DNA from: Streptomyces sp. ISL-98
GTDB lineage: Bacteria > Actinomycetota > Actinomycetes > Streptomycetales > Streptomycetaceae
DNA length: 64,000 bases
Assembly (NCBI RefSeq): GCF_018614055.1
Contig: NZ_JAGGPB010000013.1
Location: 124,001-188,000 of the forward strand
Direction: 5' to 3'
The translations under genes were made by a program, and so were the position numbers. Shown here piece after piece: positions 25,630 to 33,922 of the stretch; the first letter of the stretch is position 1, and each line of letters starts with the position of its first letter. The notes beneath the pieces were generated by a model. It did not search any database and was not told the origin of the DNA. It was given only the letters and a program-made list of their open reading frames with translations.

Positions 25630-25656
25630 AACGAGATGCCCCCTGCAATCATTCCC
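25630..25656 (-). promoter_or_regulatory. SigR-type promoter (GGGAAT-N18-GTT) for the 50-residue gene
   Basis: On the minus strand GGGAAT (25656-25651) and GTT (25632-25630) are exactly 18 bases apart. This is the established consensus of the Streptomyces thiol-oxidative-stress sigma factor SigR. Confidence 0.7.
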
Positions 25657-25747
25657 TACGCTAAAGAAAATTTTCGACTCTCTAAATACCCACTGGTAGC
25701 GGGACCGGTTGTACCTGCTCGGTCACGCCACCGACAATGAGATCCGT

Positions 25748-26665
25748 ATGGACGACGCACAGCCTTCGGGCCCCTCCGACCTCGCCCGGCTCGACGCCCG
25801 CCTGGAGCGCACCAACGAGCTGCTCCAACGCATGCTCGCCGAGGTGGCGAAGACCCCATCGACCCATGCGATCTTCGTGGACGCCGGATATGTGTATGCG
25901 GCGGCAGGCCTGCTCGTGACCGGGACCGAGGACCGCAGGTCCTTCGACCTCGACGCGGAAGGCATCATCGAGGCCTTCATCGACAAGGCCCGCACGATCT
26001 TCGCGGACAGCAGGCTGCTGCGCGTGTACTGGTACGACGGAGCCAGGCGCCGTATCCACACCACCGAGCAGCAGTCGATCGCCGAGCTGCCCGACGTCAA
26101 GGTCCGCCTCGGCAACCTCAACGCCAACAACCAGCAGAAGGGCGTCGACTCCCTGATCCGTACGGACCTGGAATCGCTCGCCAGGCACCGCGCGATCAGC
26201 GACGCGGCGCTGGTGGGCGGCGACGAGGATCTGGTGTCCGCGGTCGAGGCCGCCCAGGGGTACGGCGCGCGCGTCCACCTCTGGGGCATCGAGGCGGGCG
26301 AGGGCCGCAACCAGGCCGAACCACTGCTGTGGGAGGTCGACAGCCAGCGCACGTTCGACCTCGACTTCTGCAAGCCCTACGTCACGCGCCGCCCCGTCAC
26401 GACGTACGAGAACGAGGGCACCCCGCGCCCGACCCGCGAGGACGTCCGTTTCATCGGCGCACAGATCGCGGCGGCGTGGCTGGGTGCGCGGGGCCGGGAA
26501 TCGCTGGCGGACTTGCTGCCGGGGCACCCGTACCTGCCGGGCTCGGTGGACCAGGAGCTGCTCGTCGAGGCGGAACGCCTGCTCCAGCGGTCGCTGCGCG
26601 GACACGCGGACCTGCGGCGGGCGCTGCGGGACGGCTTCTGGCAGCACCTGCAGGCGCAGTACTGA
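25748..26665 (+). CDS. NYN-domain (PIN-like) ribonuclease-type protein
   Basis: The predicted protein has 305 residues. The NYN domain begins at about residue 40 (THAIFVDAGYVYAAAGLL). The conserved acids are Asp in FVDAGY, Asp in KGVDSLIRTDLESLA and the pair in ALVGGDEDLVSAVEAAQ. Together these form the metal site of NYN/PIN nucleases. A C-terminal OST-HTH-like or helical region follows (FIGAQIAAAWLGARGRE). These proteins are predicted to cleave RNA. ATG 25748 has only a weak GAGAT site. The upstream 200 bases are AT-richer and carry the divergent SigR promoter. Confidence 0.8.
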   Translation: MDDAQPSGPSDLARLDARLERTNELLQRMLAEVAKTPSTHAIFVDAGYVYAAAGLLVTGTEDRRSFDLDAEGIIEAFIDKARTIFADSRLLRVYWYDGARRRIHTTEQQSIAELPDVKVRLGNLNANNQQKGVDSLIRTDLESLARHRAISDAALVGGDEDLVSAVEAAQGYGARVHLWGIEAGEGRNQAEPLLWEVDSQRTFDLDFCKPYVTRRPVTTYENEGTPRPTREDVRFIGAQIAAAWLGARGRESLADLLPGHPYLPGSVDQELLVEAERLLQRSLRGHADLRRALRDGFWQHLQAQY

Positions 26666-26666
26666 G

Positions 26667-27515
26667 TTACTGCGGCCGCTGCCGGTCCCAGAACTCGACC
26701 AGCGCCTTGGCCGTCTCCTCGGGCCGGTCGGTGTTCGGCGAGTGCTGGGCGCCCTCGATCACGGTCCGGTGCGCGTGCAGCCGCTCGGCCATGTCGTCGA
26801 GCAAGGGCACCGGCCAGGTGTCGTCCGTAACCCCCGACACCACATGCACCGGCAGTGCTGCGGCGGCGAGTTCGGCCACCCGGTCCGGCTCGCCCGTCAA
26901 CTGCCGCCCCGTGGCGATGAGTTGGGCGGGGTTGTGCCGCAGCCAGCGTGCGCGCAGGGCCGCGCTGTCGGTGTTGGTGTCCTCGGGCGGGTCCAGTGCC
27001 TGCATGGCGTCCCAGACCTCGTCCATGGTCAGGGTGGCCAGCGCCTCCGTCAGCAGCTTCACCTTCTGCTGCTGGGCGGGCGAGACCTGGGCGGGCCCGG
27101 ACGACATGAGGGTCAGCGAAGCGAACGGCTCCGGATCGATGAGCACGGCCGCGCGGGCGATCTGACCGCCGAGGGAGTGGCCGACGAGGTGTACGGGGCC
27201 GCCGACAGCTTCGGCCTGGGCGAGCACGTCCTGGGCCAACTCGCCCTGGGCGTATGCCTCTTGGCCCTCCGGGCCCTCGGACTCGTACTGCCCGAGCCCG
27301 TCGACCGCGACGACCCGGTACCCCGCCTGCGCAAGGGGCACCAGCATCGCGATGAAGTCCTCCTTGCTCCCGGTGTACCCGGGCAGCAGCAGCGCGCGAC
27401 CTCCCGGCTCGCCGAGGAGGGGCCCCGCTTCGAGCGCGGCGAAGGTCCCGCGGGACGTGCGCAAAGTGAGAGCGCGGGTGCCGGGGGGCGGGGTGAAGGT
27501 GGGGGGCCTGCTCAT
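26667..27515 (-). CDS. Alpha/beta hydrolase
   Basis: The 282-residue alpha/beta-hydrolase protein has the oxyanion segment LLLPGYTGSKEDF, the nucleophile elbow GHSLGGQ (serine) and the C-terminal histidine in IEGAQHSPNTDRPEE. The acid is probably in VSGVTDDTWPVPLLD. There is no signal peptide, so it is cytosolic. The substrate is unknown. ATG 27515 is the start; convergent with the NYN gene with only one base between stops. Confidence 0.85.
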   Translation of the reverse strand: MSRPPTFTPPPGTRALTLRTSRGTFAALEAGPLLGEPGGRALLLPGYTGSKEDFIAMLVPLAQAGYRVVAVDGLGQYESEGPEGQEAYAQGELAQDVLAQAEAVGGPVHLVGHSLGGQIARAAVLIDPEPFASLTLMSSGPAQVSPAQQQKVKLLTEALATLTMDEVWDAMQALDPPEDTNTDSAALRARWLRHNPAQLIATGRQLTGEPDRVAELAAAALPVHVVSGVTDDTWPVPLLDDMAERLHAHRTVIEGAQHSPNTDRPEETAKALVEFWDRQRPQ

Positions 27516-27984
27516 GCGACGAGGCTAGCGCGACGGCGGCGGCGGATTCGCGAGGGCGGAGGGGGACGGGGTCGTGGGGAGTGGTGTTCGGGGCGTAAAG
27601 CGTGATTTGTCCGCGGGGCGCCGGGAAGCTTTCGGCGACCCGGGATGGCAGCCAAATCATGCAGTCCCGGACGCCGCTGCCGTAGGCCCGCCCCCGGCAC
27701 GACGACAGGCCCCGCCCCAGCGCCGGTGGGTGGTGTCGACCGGTTCGCGTGGCGGAGGTTCCGGCCGGGGGTCCGGGGGCTCTCCCCGGGACAGCGCAGC
27801 ATGCAGTCCCGGACGCCGCTCCCGGAGGCCCCGGCCCCCGGCACGACGACAGGCCCCGCAGCGTGCCCGCTCCCGGCATTGAGAGCGGGCCGCCGCTAGC
27901 GCCGGTGGGTGGGACGCCCGGTCCCCGAGCCGACATGCCAATGGCCCGGCCCCCTCACGGGAGACCGGGCCATCTACGGCTGGA
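27516..27984. repeat. 469-bp non-coding region with two copies of a 57-59-bp repeat
   Basis: A repeat spanning 27658-27714 recurs in diverged form at 27800-27858 (both start CATGCAGTCCCGGACGCCGCT minus the last base, and both end GACGACAGGCCCCG). A second 15-bp motif, AGCGCCGGTGGGTGG, follows each copy at 27719-27733 and 27898-27912. The spacing differs, so the block was duplicated and then altered. No supported gene lies here. Confidence 0.75.
27941..27973 (-). terminator. Hairpin after the DEAD-box helicase gene
   Basis: A perfect 9-bp stem pairs 27941-27949 with 27965-27973 around a 15-base loop. It lies 12 bases past the helicase stop. No T-run follows. Confidence 0.6.
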
Positions 27985-29802
27985 TCAGCTCTCGGACGGC
28001 GAGGCCGCAGCCGCGCGTGTCCGGCGGCGGGGCTTCTTCGGAGCCTCGGGCTCCGAAGCCTCGGCCGTCACTTCAACGGCCGCCTCGACCGGCTTCGCGG
28101 CACGAGTCCGGCGGCGGGGCTTCGCGGGAGCCTCGGCCTCCGCGACCTCCGTCACCTCGGCCGTCACCTCTGCAGGCTTCGCCGCGCGTGTCCGGCGGCG
28201 GGGCTTCGCCGGAGCCTCGGGCTCCTCTGCGGGAGCCGGAACCACCGTTGCCACCGTGGTGTCGCCCTGCGTCACCGTCACGCGGGTGCGCCGACGCCGA
28301 CGCGGCGTGCGGGGTTCAGCCGCGTCAGCCGCGTCACCGGCGTCGACCGCTTCGGGCGCCGAGTCCAAAGGCGCAACCGCAGGCGCAGCTGCGGCCTCGT
28401 CCTCGGAGACCGGCGCCCCATTGCGCGTACGCCGACGCTGACGCGGCGTACGGGTGCGCGCAGGGCGCTCCTCCGTAGCAACCGGCGCAGCAGCCGCCGC
28501 CGACTTGCGACCGCGGCCGCCCGTCTCGCCGAGGTCCTCGACCTCCTCCGCACGCAGACCCGCGCGGGTGCGGTCGGCCCGGGGCAGTATGCCCTTGGTG
28601 CCGGCCGGGATGCCCAGGATCTCGAACAGGTGGGCAGACGTGGAGTACGTCTCCTCCGGCTCGTCGAACGGCAGGTCCAGCGCCTTGTTGATCAGCTTCC
28701 AGCGCGGGATGTCGTCCCAGTCGACCAGCGTGACCGCTGTACCGGACGCACCCGCGCGACCGGTGCGGCCGACGCGGTGGAGGTACGTCTTCTCGTCCTC
28801 CGGCGACTGGTAGTTGATGACATGGGTGACACCCTCGACGTCAATGCCGCGCGCGGCGACGTCGGTGCACACCAGCACATCGACCTTGCCGTTACGGAAC
28901 GCACGCAGCGCCTGCTCGCGCGCGCCCTGCCCCAGGTCCCCGTGCACCGCGCCGGACGCGAAGCCGCGCTTCTCCAGCTGCTCGGCGATGTCCGCGGCGG
29001 TCCGCTTCGTACGGCAGAAGATCATCGCGAGCCCGCGGCCGTCGGCCTGCAGGATGCGGGAGACGAGCTCCGGCTTGTCCATGTTGTGCGCACGGAATAC
29101 GTGCTGCGTGATGTTCGCGACGGTCGCGCCCTCGTCGTCGGGCGACGTGGCGCTGATGTGCGTCGGCTGCGACATGTAGCGACGGGCGAGGCCGATGACG
29201 GCGCCCGGCATGGTCGCCGAGAACAGCATCGTCTGACGCTTCGGCGGCAGCATGTTCATGATCTTCTCGACGTCGGGCAGGAAGCCCAGGTCGAGCATCT
29301 CGTCGGCCTCGTCGAGGACGAGCGAGCGGATGTGGGAGAGGTCGAGCTTCTTCTGCCCGGCCAGGTCCAGCAGACGCCCGGGCGTGCCGACAATCACGTC
29401 GACGCCCTTCTTGAGCGCCTCGACCTGGGGCTCGTACGCACGGCCGCCGTAGATGGCGAGAACGCGGACGTTACGGACCTTGCCGGCGGTCAGCAGGTCG
29501 TTGGTGACCTGCTGGCACAGCTCACGGGTGGGGACGACGACGAGCGCCTGCGGGGCGTCGGTCAGCTGCTCGGGCTTGGCCCGGCCGGCCTCGACGTCCG
29601 CGGGGACGGTGACGCGCTCGAGCAGCGGAAGGCCGAAGCCGAGCGTCTTGCCGGTGCCGGTCTTGGCCTGGCCGATGACGTCGCTGCCGGAGAGCGCGAC
29701 GGGGAGCGTCATCTCCTGGATCGGGAAGGGGGACAGGATGCCGACGGCCTCGAGGGCTTCGGCGGTCTCGGGGAGAATCCCGAGGTCTCGGAACGTAGTC
29801 AG
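27985..29802 (-). CDS. rhlE: DEAD-box RNA helicase with basic repeat tail
   Basis: The 605-residue helicase has the Q motif (FPIQEMTLPVALSG), Walker A (AKTGTGKT), PTREL, TPGRLLDL, VLDEADEMLD, SATMP and the C-terminal HRVGRTGRAG. It unwinds structured RNA, often in cold or ribosome assembly. The last 170 residues are Ala/Glu/Pro-rich with five RRRTR-type basic modules, likely RNA binding. The start is set at CTG 29802 because AGAGG stands seven bases before it and the next codons (TTFRDLGILPET) fit homologue N-termini. No ATG, GTG or TTG is suitably placed. The counterpart is Rv3211 (rhlE). Confidence 0.9.
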   Translation of the reverse strand: MTTFRDLGILPETAEALEAVGILSPFPIQEMTLPVALSGSDVIGQAKTGTGKTLGFGLPLLERVTVPADVEAGRAKPEQLTDAPQALVVVPTRELCQQVTNDLLTAGKVRNVRVLAIYGGRAYEPQVEALKKGVDVIVGTPGRLLDLAGQKKLDLSHIRSLVLDEADEMLDLGFLPDVEKIMNMLPPKRQTMLFSATMPGAVIGLARRYMSQPTHISATSPDDEGATVANITQHVFRAHNMDKPELVSRILQADGRGLAMIFCRTKRTAADIAEQLEKRGFASGAVHGDLGQGAREQALRAFRNGKVDVLVCTDVAARGIDVEGVTHVINYQSPEDEKTYLHRVGRTGRAGASGTAVTLVDWDDIPRWKLINKALDLPFDEPEETYSTSAHLFEILGIPAGTKGILPRADRTRAGLRAEEVEDLGETGGRGRKSAAAAAPVATEERPARTRTPRQRRRTRNGAPVSEDEAAAAPAVAPLDSAPEAVDAGDAADAAEPRTPRRRRRTRVTVTQGDTTVATVVPAPAEEPEAPAKPRRRTRAAKPAEVTAEVTEVAEAEAPAKPRRRTRAAKPVEAAVEVTAEASEPEAPKKPRRRTRAAAASPSES

Positions 29803-30186
29803 GGTGCTGCCTCTTCTGTGAGACGCGGCGTGACGCGAACGAAGGGGGTCGTACCGTGCCTGGTTCTCGTCCGGCCAAAAAAAATGGGCCGGGTGGCGCG
29901 GGACCACGTGCCGTCGCTCAAGCGCTCGTGCCGCTGAGGGGGCCCCTCATCTGCGGTCGTACGCTTTCGTACGCCCCGCGTGGAGGGCTGTCGGGTCGGA
30001 GCCGATCGGGCCACCGACCGGGCATCCTCATTCAAATGCGCCGCGAAATGACTGGACACTCTGCAGGCGCAATACCACTGTACCCCGGAATCGCGCATGT
30101 GTGTTGGGACGATTTCCCGGAACGGTGTGACAGCAGTGGCTGACCAGCCCCTTACGCACGGCGGGGGGCGGGCTATTGTGCGGTTC
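29803..30186. other. Divergent regulatory region with a T8-loop hairpin
   Basis: These 384 bases between divergent genes have no supported reading frame. On the helicase (minus) strand a CCGGCC/GGCCGG stem (29892-29887 with 29876-29871) encloses eight consecutive T residues. TATTGT at 30174-30179 is the probable -10 of the rightward gene. The long leader of the helicase could be temperature-responsive, which is only inference. Confidence 0.4.
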
Positions 30187-30927
30187 ATGGAGACGCCTGA
30201 CAACGCCACTGCCCCCGAAGAGACAACCAGGACCGGTATCGCGGCCCAGGACTGGGCCACGGCCTCCACCGAGCCGAATTACCGCGCCGCGGTCGTGGAC
30301 CTGCTGGGCGCGCTCGCGTACGGCGAGCTGGCCGCCTTCGAACGCCTCGCCGAGGACGCCAAGCTCGCACCGACGCTCGGCGACAAGGCCGAGCTGGCGA
30401 AGATGGCGTCCGCCGAGTTCCACCACTTCGAGCAGCTGCGGGACCGGCTCACCGCGATCGACGAGGAGCCGACCGCGGCGATGGAGCCCTTCGCGAAGGC
30501 GCTGGACGACTTCCACCGCCAGACCGCGCCGTCCGACTGGCTGGAGGGTCTCGTCAAGGCGTACGTCGGCGACTCGATCGCCAGTGACTTCTACCGCGAG
30601 GTCGCGGCAGCGCTGGATTCGGACACCCGCGAGCTGGTGCTCGCCGTGCTCGACGACACGGGCCACGGGAACTTCGCGGTGGAGAAGGTGCGCGCCGCGA
30701 TCGAGGCGGACCCGCGCTGCGGCGGGCGGCTCGCGCTGTGGGCACGCAGGCTCATGGGCGAGGCCCTCTCGCAGGCCCAGCGGGTGGTGGCGGAGCGGGA
30801 CGCGCTCTCCACGATGCTCGTCGGCGGCGTGGCGGACGGCTTCGATCTGGCGGAGGTCGGGCGGATGTTCTCGCGGATCACCGAAGCCCACACGAAGCGG
30901 ATGGCGGCGCTGGGGCTGGCGGCGTAA
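30187..30927 (+). CDS. Ferritin-like-fold protein (Rv3210c type)
   Basis: The predicted protein has 246 residues, mostly helical. It shows the ferritin-like iron-ligand spacing: Glu in AYGELAAFERLAE, then EFHHFEQL (ExxHH-like) and LVKAYVGDSIASDFYRE. The second half has helices with GHGNFAVEKVRAAIEAD. Related to MiaE-like tRNA hydroxylase folds, but the substrate is unknown. ATG 30187 lies seven bases after TATTGT and lacks a ribosome site, so translation is probably leaderless. Synteny: mycobacterial Rv3210c lies next to rhlE (Rv3211) as here. Confidence 0.8.
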   Translation: METPDNATAPEETTRTGIAAQDWATASTEPNYRAAVVDLLGALAYGELAAFERLAEDAKLAPTLGDKAELAKMASAEFHHFEQLRDRLTAIDEEPTAAMEPFAKALDDFHRQTAPSDWLEGLVKAYVGDSIASDFYREVAAALDSDTRELVLAVLDDTGHGNFAVEKVRAAIEADPRCGGRLALWARRLMGEALSQAQRVVAERDALSTMLVGGVADGFDLAEVGRMFSRITEAHTKRMAALGLAA

Positions 30928-30982
30928 CCCACGTAACCCGACGGCGGCATGCATCGGCGGCGTAACACCCGGAGAACGGTCG

Positions 30983-31249
30983 CTACGCCGCCGCTGATCG
31001 GCGGATGCGTCCGGCGGGGCGGATGAGGAGCGACAGCAGGACCGCTCCCACCGCCACCGCGCCGAACAGGGTCGCCACGACATGACCCGGGCCGAGAGCC
31101 GAGTGGGTCACGTACGCACCGAACAGGGCTCCGAGGGGGCCCGCGGCGAGCACAAGACGCCGTGAGGGCAGCCGGTCCCCGAAATGGCGGACAGCGGCCC
31201 AGGCAAGGGCGAAGCCGAGGGCAACGGAGCCGAGAGCTTCCCAGATCAC
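30983..31249 (-). CDS. Small integral membrane protein
   Basis: The predicted protein has 88 residues and three hydrophobic segments (ALGSVALGFALAWAAV, LVLAAGPLGALFGAYV, VVATLFGAVAVGAVLLSLLI). It ends in a basic tail (RPAGRIRRSAAA). GTG 31249 follows a clear GGGAGGAAA site; the longer open frame to 31504 crosses an inverted repeat and is not credible. Its function is unknown. It is convergent with the ferritin-like gene. Confidence 0.75.
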   Translation of the reverse strand: MIWEALGSVALGFALAWAAVRHFGDRLPSRRLVLAAGPLGALFGAYVTHSALGPGHVVATLFGAVAVGAVLLSLLIRPAGRIRRSAAA

Positions 31250-31357
31250 GTGGTTTCCTCCCGCGCAGCCAAGGGGCAAATGGGTCGTAGCCCGTACTAC
31301 CCCCGGTACGCGAAATGCAACCCTCCAAACGCCCCCCGAACGGCGGCCGGAGATGAA

Positions 31358-31405
31358 CATACGGAATCGGCCCGGTGGGATTTCCCACCGGGCCGATTCC
31401 GTATG
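31358..31405 (-). terminator. Perfect 23-bp inverted repeat (terminator) after the DUF3107 gene
   Basis: Bases 31358-31380 are the exact reverse complement of 31383-31405, with two bases between. It lies just past the stop of the DUF3107 gene (31437). The length is unusual for a simple terminator. Confidence 0.85.
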
Positions 31406-31436
31406 TGGTGTTGCTCTGTTGCTGTGCTGCCGACGC

Positions 31437-31664
31437 CTACAGTGCGCCGAAGCCCACCCTGCGCGTCGCCGGCTCGCCGATCTCCACGTAGGCGATGCGG
31501 TCACTGGGAACGAGGACCGTACGGCCCTTGTCGTCCTTCAGGCTGAGCAGCTGCGCCTTGCCGGCCAGCGCGTCGGATACCGCGCGCTCGACCTCCTCGG
31601 CGGACTGCCCGCTCTCCAGAACGATCTCCCGGGGCGCGTGCTGCACGCCGATCTTGACCTCCAC
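31437..31664 (-). CDS. DUF3107 protein
   Basis: This 75-residue protein (MEVKIGVQHAPREIVLESG at the start, IAYVEIGEPATRRVGFGAL at the end) is a complete DUF3107 member, equivalent to M. tuberculosis Rv3208A (TB9.4). It is predicted to be ATP-binding in some annotations, but no nucleotide motif is visible. Strand-helix-strand pattern. GTG 31664 has a perfect GGAGGG site. The adjacent TetR gene is conserved as Rv3208. Confidence 0.9.
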   Translation of the reverse strand: MEVKIGVQHAPREIVLESGQSAEEVERAVSDALAGKAQLLSLKDDKGRTVLVPSDRIAYVEIGEPATRRVGFGAL

Positions 31665-31807
31665 GGCTATGTCCCTCCGACGGTCAGTGCTGCGGTGCGC
31701 GGTCAGCCGCGCCGTACGGAGCACACATTAGCCCGGTGAGGGGACCCCGAATGCTGCGACGCCGCACGCCAGAAGCGAACACGCGGTGGGAACACCCGGG
31801 AACGCTG

Positions 31808-32449
31808 TCAGTGCTGCTCCGTACCGTGCAGCGGGAAGCCTGCGATTCCGCGCCAGGCCAGGGACGTCAGCAGCTGAACCGCCGTGTCCCGAGGGATGGT
31901 GCTGCCACTGGAGAGCCAGTAGCGCGCGACCACCTGCGAGACGCCGCCGAGGCCGACGGCGAGCAGCATCGACTCGTCCTTGGACAGGCCGGTGTCCTCG
32001 GCGATGACCTCACTGATCGCCTCGGCGCACTGGAGCGAGACCCGGTCGACACGCTCGCGCACGGCGGGCTCGTTCGTCAGGTCCGACTCGAAGACCAGAC
32101 GGAACGCGCCACCCTCGTCCTGGACGTACGCAAAATAGGCGTCCATCGTCGCGGCAACGCGCAGCTTGTTGTCGGTGGTCGACGCGAGAGCTGTGCGCAC
32201 CGCCTGGAGCAGTGACTCGCAGTGCTGGTCGAGGAGGGCCAGGTAGAGCTCCAGCTTGCCCGGGAAGTGCTGGTAGAGAACGGGCTTGCTGACGCCGGCG
32301 CGCTCGGCGATGTCGTCCATCGCCGCAGCGTGGTAACCCTGCGCGACAAAGACCTCCTGTGCCGCGCCGAGGAGCTGATTACGTCGGGCACGGCGTGGCA
32401 GGCGAGTGCCCCGTGGGCGTGCCGCCTCTGTCTGCTCGGTGGCTGTCAC
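31808..32449 (-). CDS. TetR-family transcriptional regulator (Rv3208 type)
   Basis: The predicted protein has 213 residues. The N-terminal helix-turn-helix is clear: RRNQLLGAAQEVFVAQGYHA, MDDIAERAGVSKPVLYQHF and PGKLELYLALLDQH. The C-terminal ligand domain contains MDAYFAYVQDEGGAFRLVF and ESMLLAVGLGGVSQVVARY. GTG 32449 is preferred because GGGAGG stands four bases before it; ATG 32461 is possible. The target genes and ligand are unknown. Gene order with DUF3107 and the hydrolase matches mycobacteria. Confidence 0.88.
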   Translation of the reverse strand: MTATEQTEAARPRGTRLPRRARRNQLLGAAQEVFVAQGYHAAAMDDIAERAGVSKPVLYQHFPGKLELYLALLDQHCESLLQAVRTALASTTDNKLRVAATMDAYFAYVQDEGGAFRLVFESDLTNEPAVRERVDRVSLQCAEAISEVIAEDTGLSKDESMLLAVGLGGVSQVVARYWLSSGSTIPRDTAVQLLTSLAWRGIAGFPLHGTEQH

Positions 32450-32623
32450 GCCGCCTCCCATGTCTTTCAATGTCGCGGCCTTTCAACAGCACGGCCGTTC
32501 CGTGCGGGGTGTGCGCCGCGCCCGCCATCGTACTTTTGGGTAACCCGGCTGCGCGCGGTGCGGACGCAGAATTTCACGGACCGGACGGCGGCGGAAGGCT
32601 GATCAAGGGCGAATCGGAGCAGA

Positions 32624-32839
32624 TCAGCGGTAGTCGTCCTCGTCGAGATTGACGACGCGGGCCTGTTCGGTGGCATCCGCCTCGTTCGCCGCATCACGGT
32701 CGATGCCGGTCAGAGGGGCGTCGTGGCTCTGCTGCCAGTCCGTGTGCTGCTCCGCGGCATCGGCTTCGGAGGCGTCGTCGTCGAGTTCCTCAAGATCTTC
32801 TTCTTCGAAGGTTTCCGGGTCGGTGGGATCGACGGACAT
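32624..32839 (-). CDS. Small acidic protein of unknown function
   Basis: The 71-residue protein is strongly acidic (MSVDPTDPETFEEEDLEEL, DDDASEADAAEQH) and ends in VVNLDEDDYR. It has no aromatic core to speak of and should be disordered. Similar proteins are widespread in Streptomyces, which supports coding. ATG 32839 has a strong AAAGGGAG site. It could bind a basic partner such as a nucleoid or RNA polymerase protein; this is speculation. Confidence 0.75.
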   Translation of the reverse strand: MSVDPTDPETFEEEDLEELDDDASEADAAEQHTDWQQSHDAPLTGIDRDAANEADATEQARVVNLDEDDYR

Positions 32840-32951
32840 CAGAACTCCCTTTCATGGTGACGCCGGGCCGGGCGCTGGGCCCTTGCTCCGAGGGTAGTTC
32901 TGTGACGGCGAACACACGATCCAGCGCGTGATCGTCTCGTAACATTGCCGC

Positions 32952-33914
32952 ATGTCTTCGACCGAGCTGCCCGGACCCAGCGTCGCAGCCGCCGCGGTGC
33001 CAAGAGTCAGTACCGTGCGGGTCGCCGACGGAGAGAAGCTTCGTTCCGTCACTCTGCCGGGGCTGACGCTGAACATCCGCGCCCGGCCCCCGGCGCGCAG
33101 CGGACTGCCTCCCGCGCTGTACGTGCACGGGCTCGGCGGGTCTTCGCAGAACTGGTCGTCGCTGATGCCGCTCCTCGGCGAGTACGTGGACGGCGAGGCG
33201 GTCGACCTGCCCGGGTTCGGCGATTCGCCGCCGCCGGACGACGGCAATTATTCGGTCACGGCACACGCCCGGGCGTGCATCCGGCTGCTCGACGCGAGCG
33301 GCCGCGGTCCCGTGCACCTCATCGGTAACTCGCTGGGCGGCGCCGTCGTCACGCGTGTGGCCGCGGTCAGACCTGACCTGGTGCGCACGCTCACGCTCGT
33401 CTCGCCCGCCCTCCCCGAGCTGCGCGTGCAGCGCATGGCGGTGCCGACCGCGCTGCTGGCGGTGCCCGGCGTCGCCTCGCTGTTCGCCCGGCTCAGCAAG
33501 GACTGGACGGCGGAGGAGCGTACGCGCGGCGTCATGGGGCTCTGTTACGGCGATCCGGCGATGGTGGCGCCCGAGACGTTCGCCCACGCCGTCGAGGAGA
33601 TGGAGCGGCGGCTGGAGCTGCCGTACTTCTGGGATGCGATGACCCGCTCGGCGCGCGGCATCGTCGATGCGTACACACTGGGCGGACAGCACGGTCTGTG
33701 GCGCCAGGCCGAGCGGGTGCTCGCGCCGACACTGCTGGTGTACGGGGGCAGGGACCAGCTCGTGTCGTACCGTATGGCGCGCAGGGCCGCGGCTGCGTTC
33801 CGGGATTCGCGGCTGCTGACCCTGCCCGACGCCGGGCACGTGGCGATGATGGAATACCCGGAGGCGGTCGCCGGCGCCTTCCGGGAACTGCTGGACGACT
33901 GCGGTAGGAGCTGA
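32952..33914 (+). CDS. Alpha/beta hydrolase (LipV-like)
   Basis: The 320-residue alpha/beta-hydrolase protein has the oxyanion motif YVHGLGGSSQNW, the nucleophile in GNSLGGAV, the acid in VYGGRDQLV and the histidine in LPDAGHVAMMEYP. The N-terminal 45 residues are Ala/Val-rich, without a clear signal peptide. It corresponds to the lipV (Rv3203) neighbourhood, but the substrate is unknown. ATG 32952 is six bases after TAACAT (32940-32945), so leaderless translation is likely. Confidence 0.85.
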   Translation: MSSTELPGPSVAAAAVPRVSTVRVADGEKLRSVTLPGLTLNIRARPPARSGLPPALYVHGLGGSSQNWSSLMPLLGEYVDGEAVDLPGFGDSPPPDDGNYSVTAHARACIRLLDASGRGPVHLIGNSLGGAVVTRVAAVRPDLVRTLTLVSPALPELRVQRMAVPTALLAVPGVASLFARLSKDWTAEERTRGVMGLCYGDPAMVAPETFAHAVEEMERRLELPYFWDAMTRSARGIVDAYTLGGQHGLWRQAERVLAPTLLVYGGRDQLVSYRMARRAAAAFRDSRLLTLPDAGHVAMMEYPEAVAGAFRELLDDCGRS

Positions 33915-33922
33915 TCCGGGGC

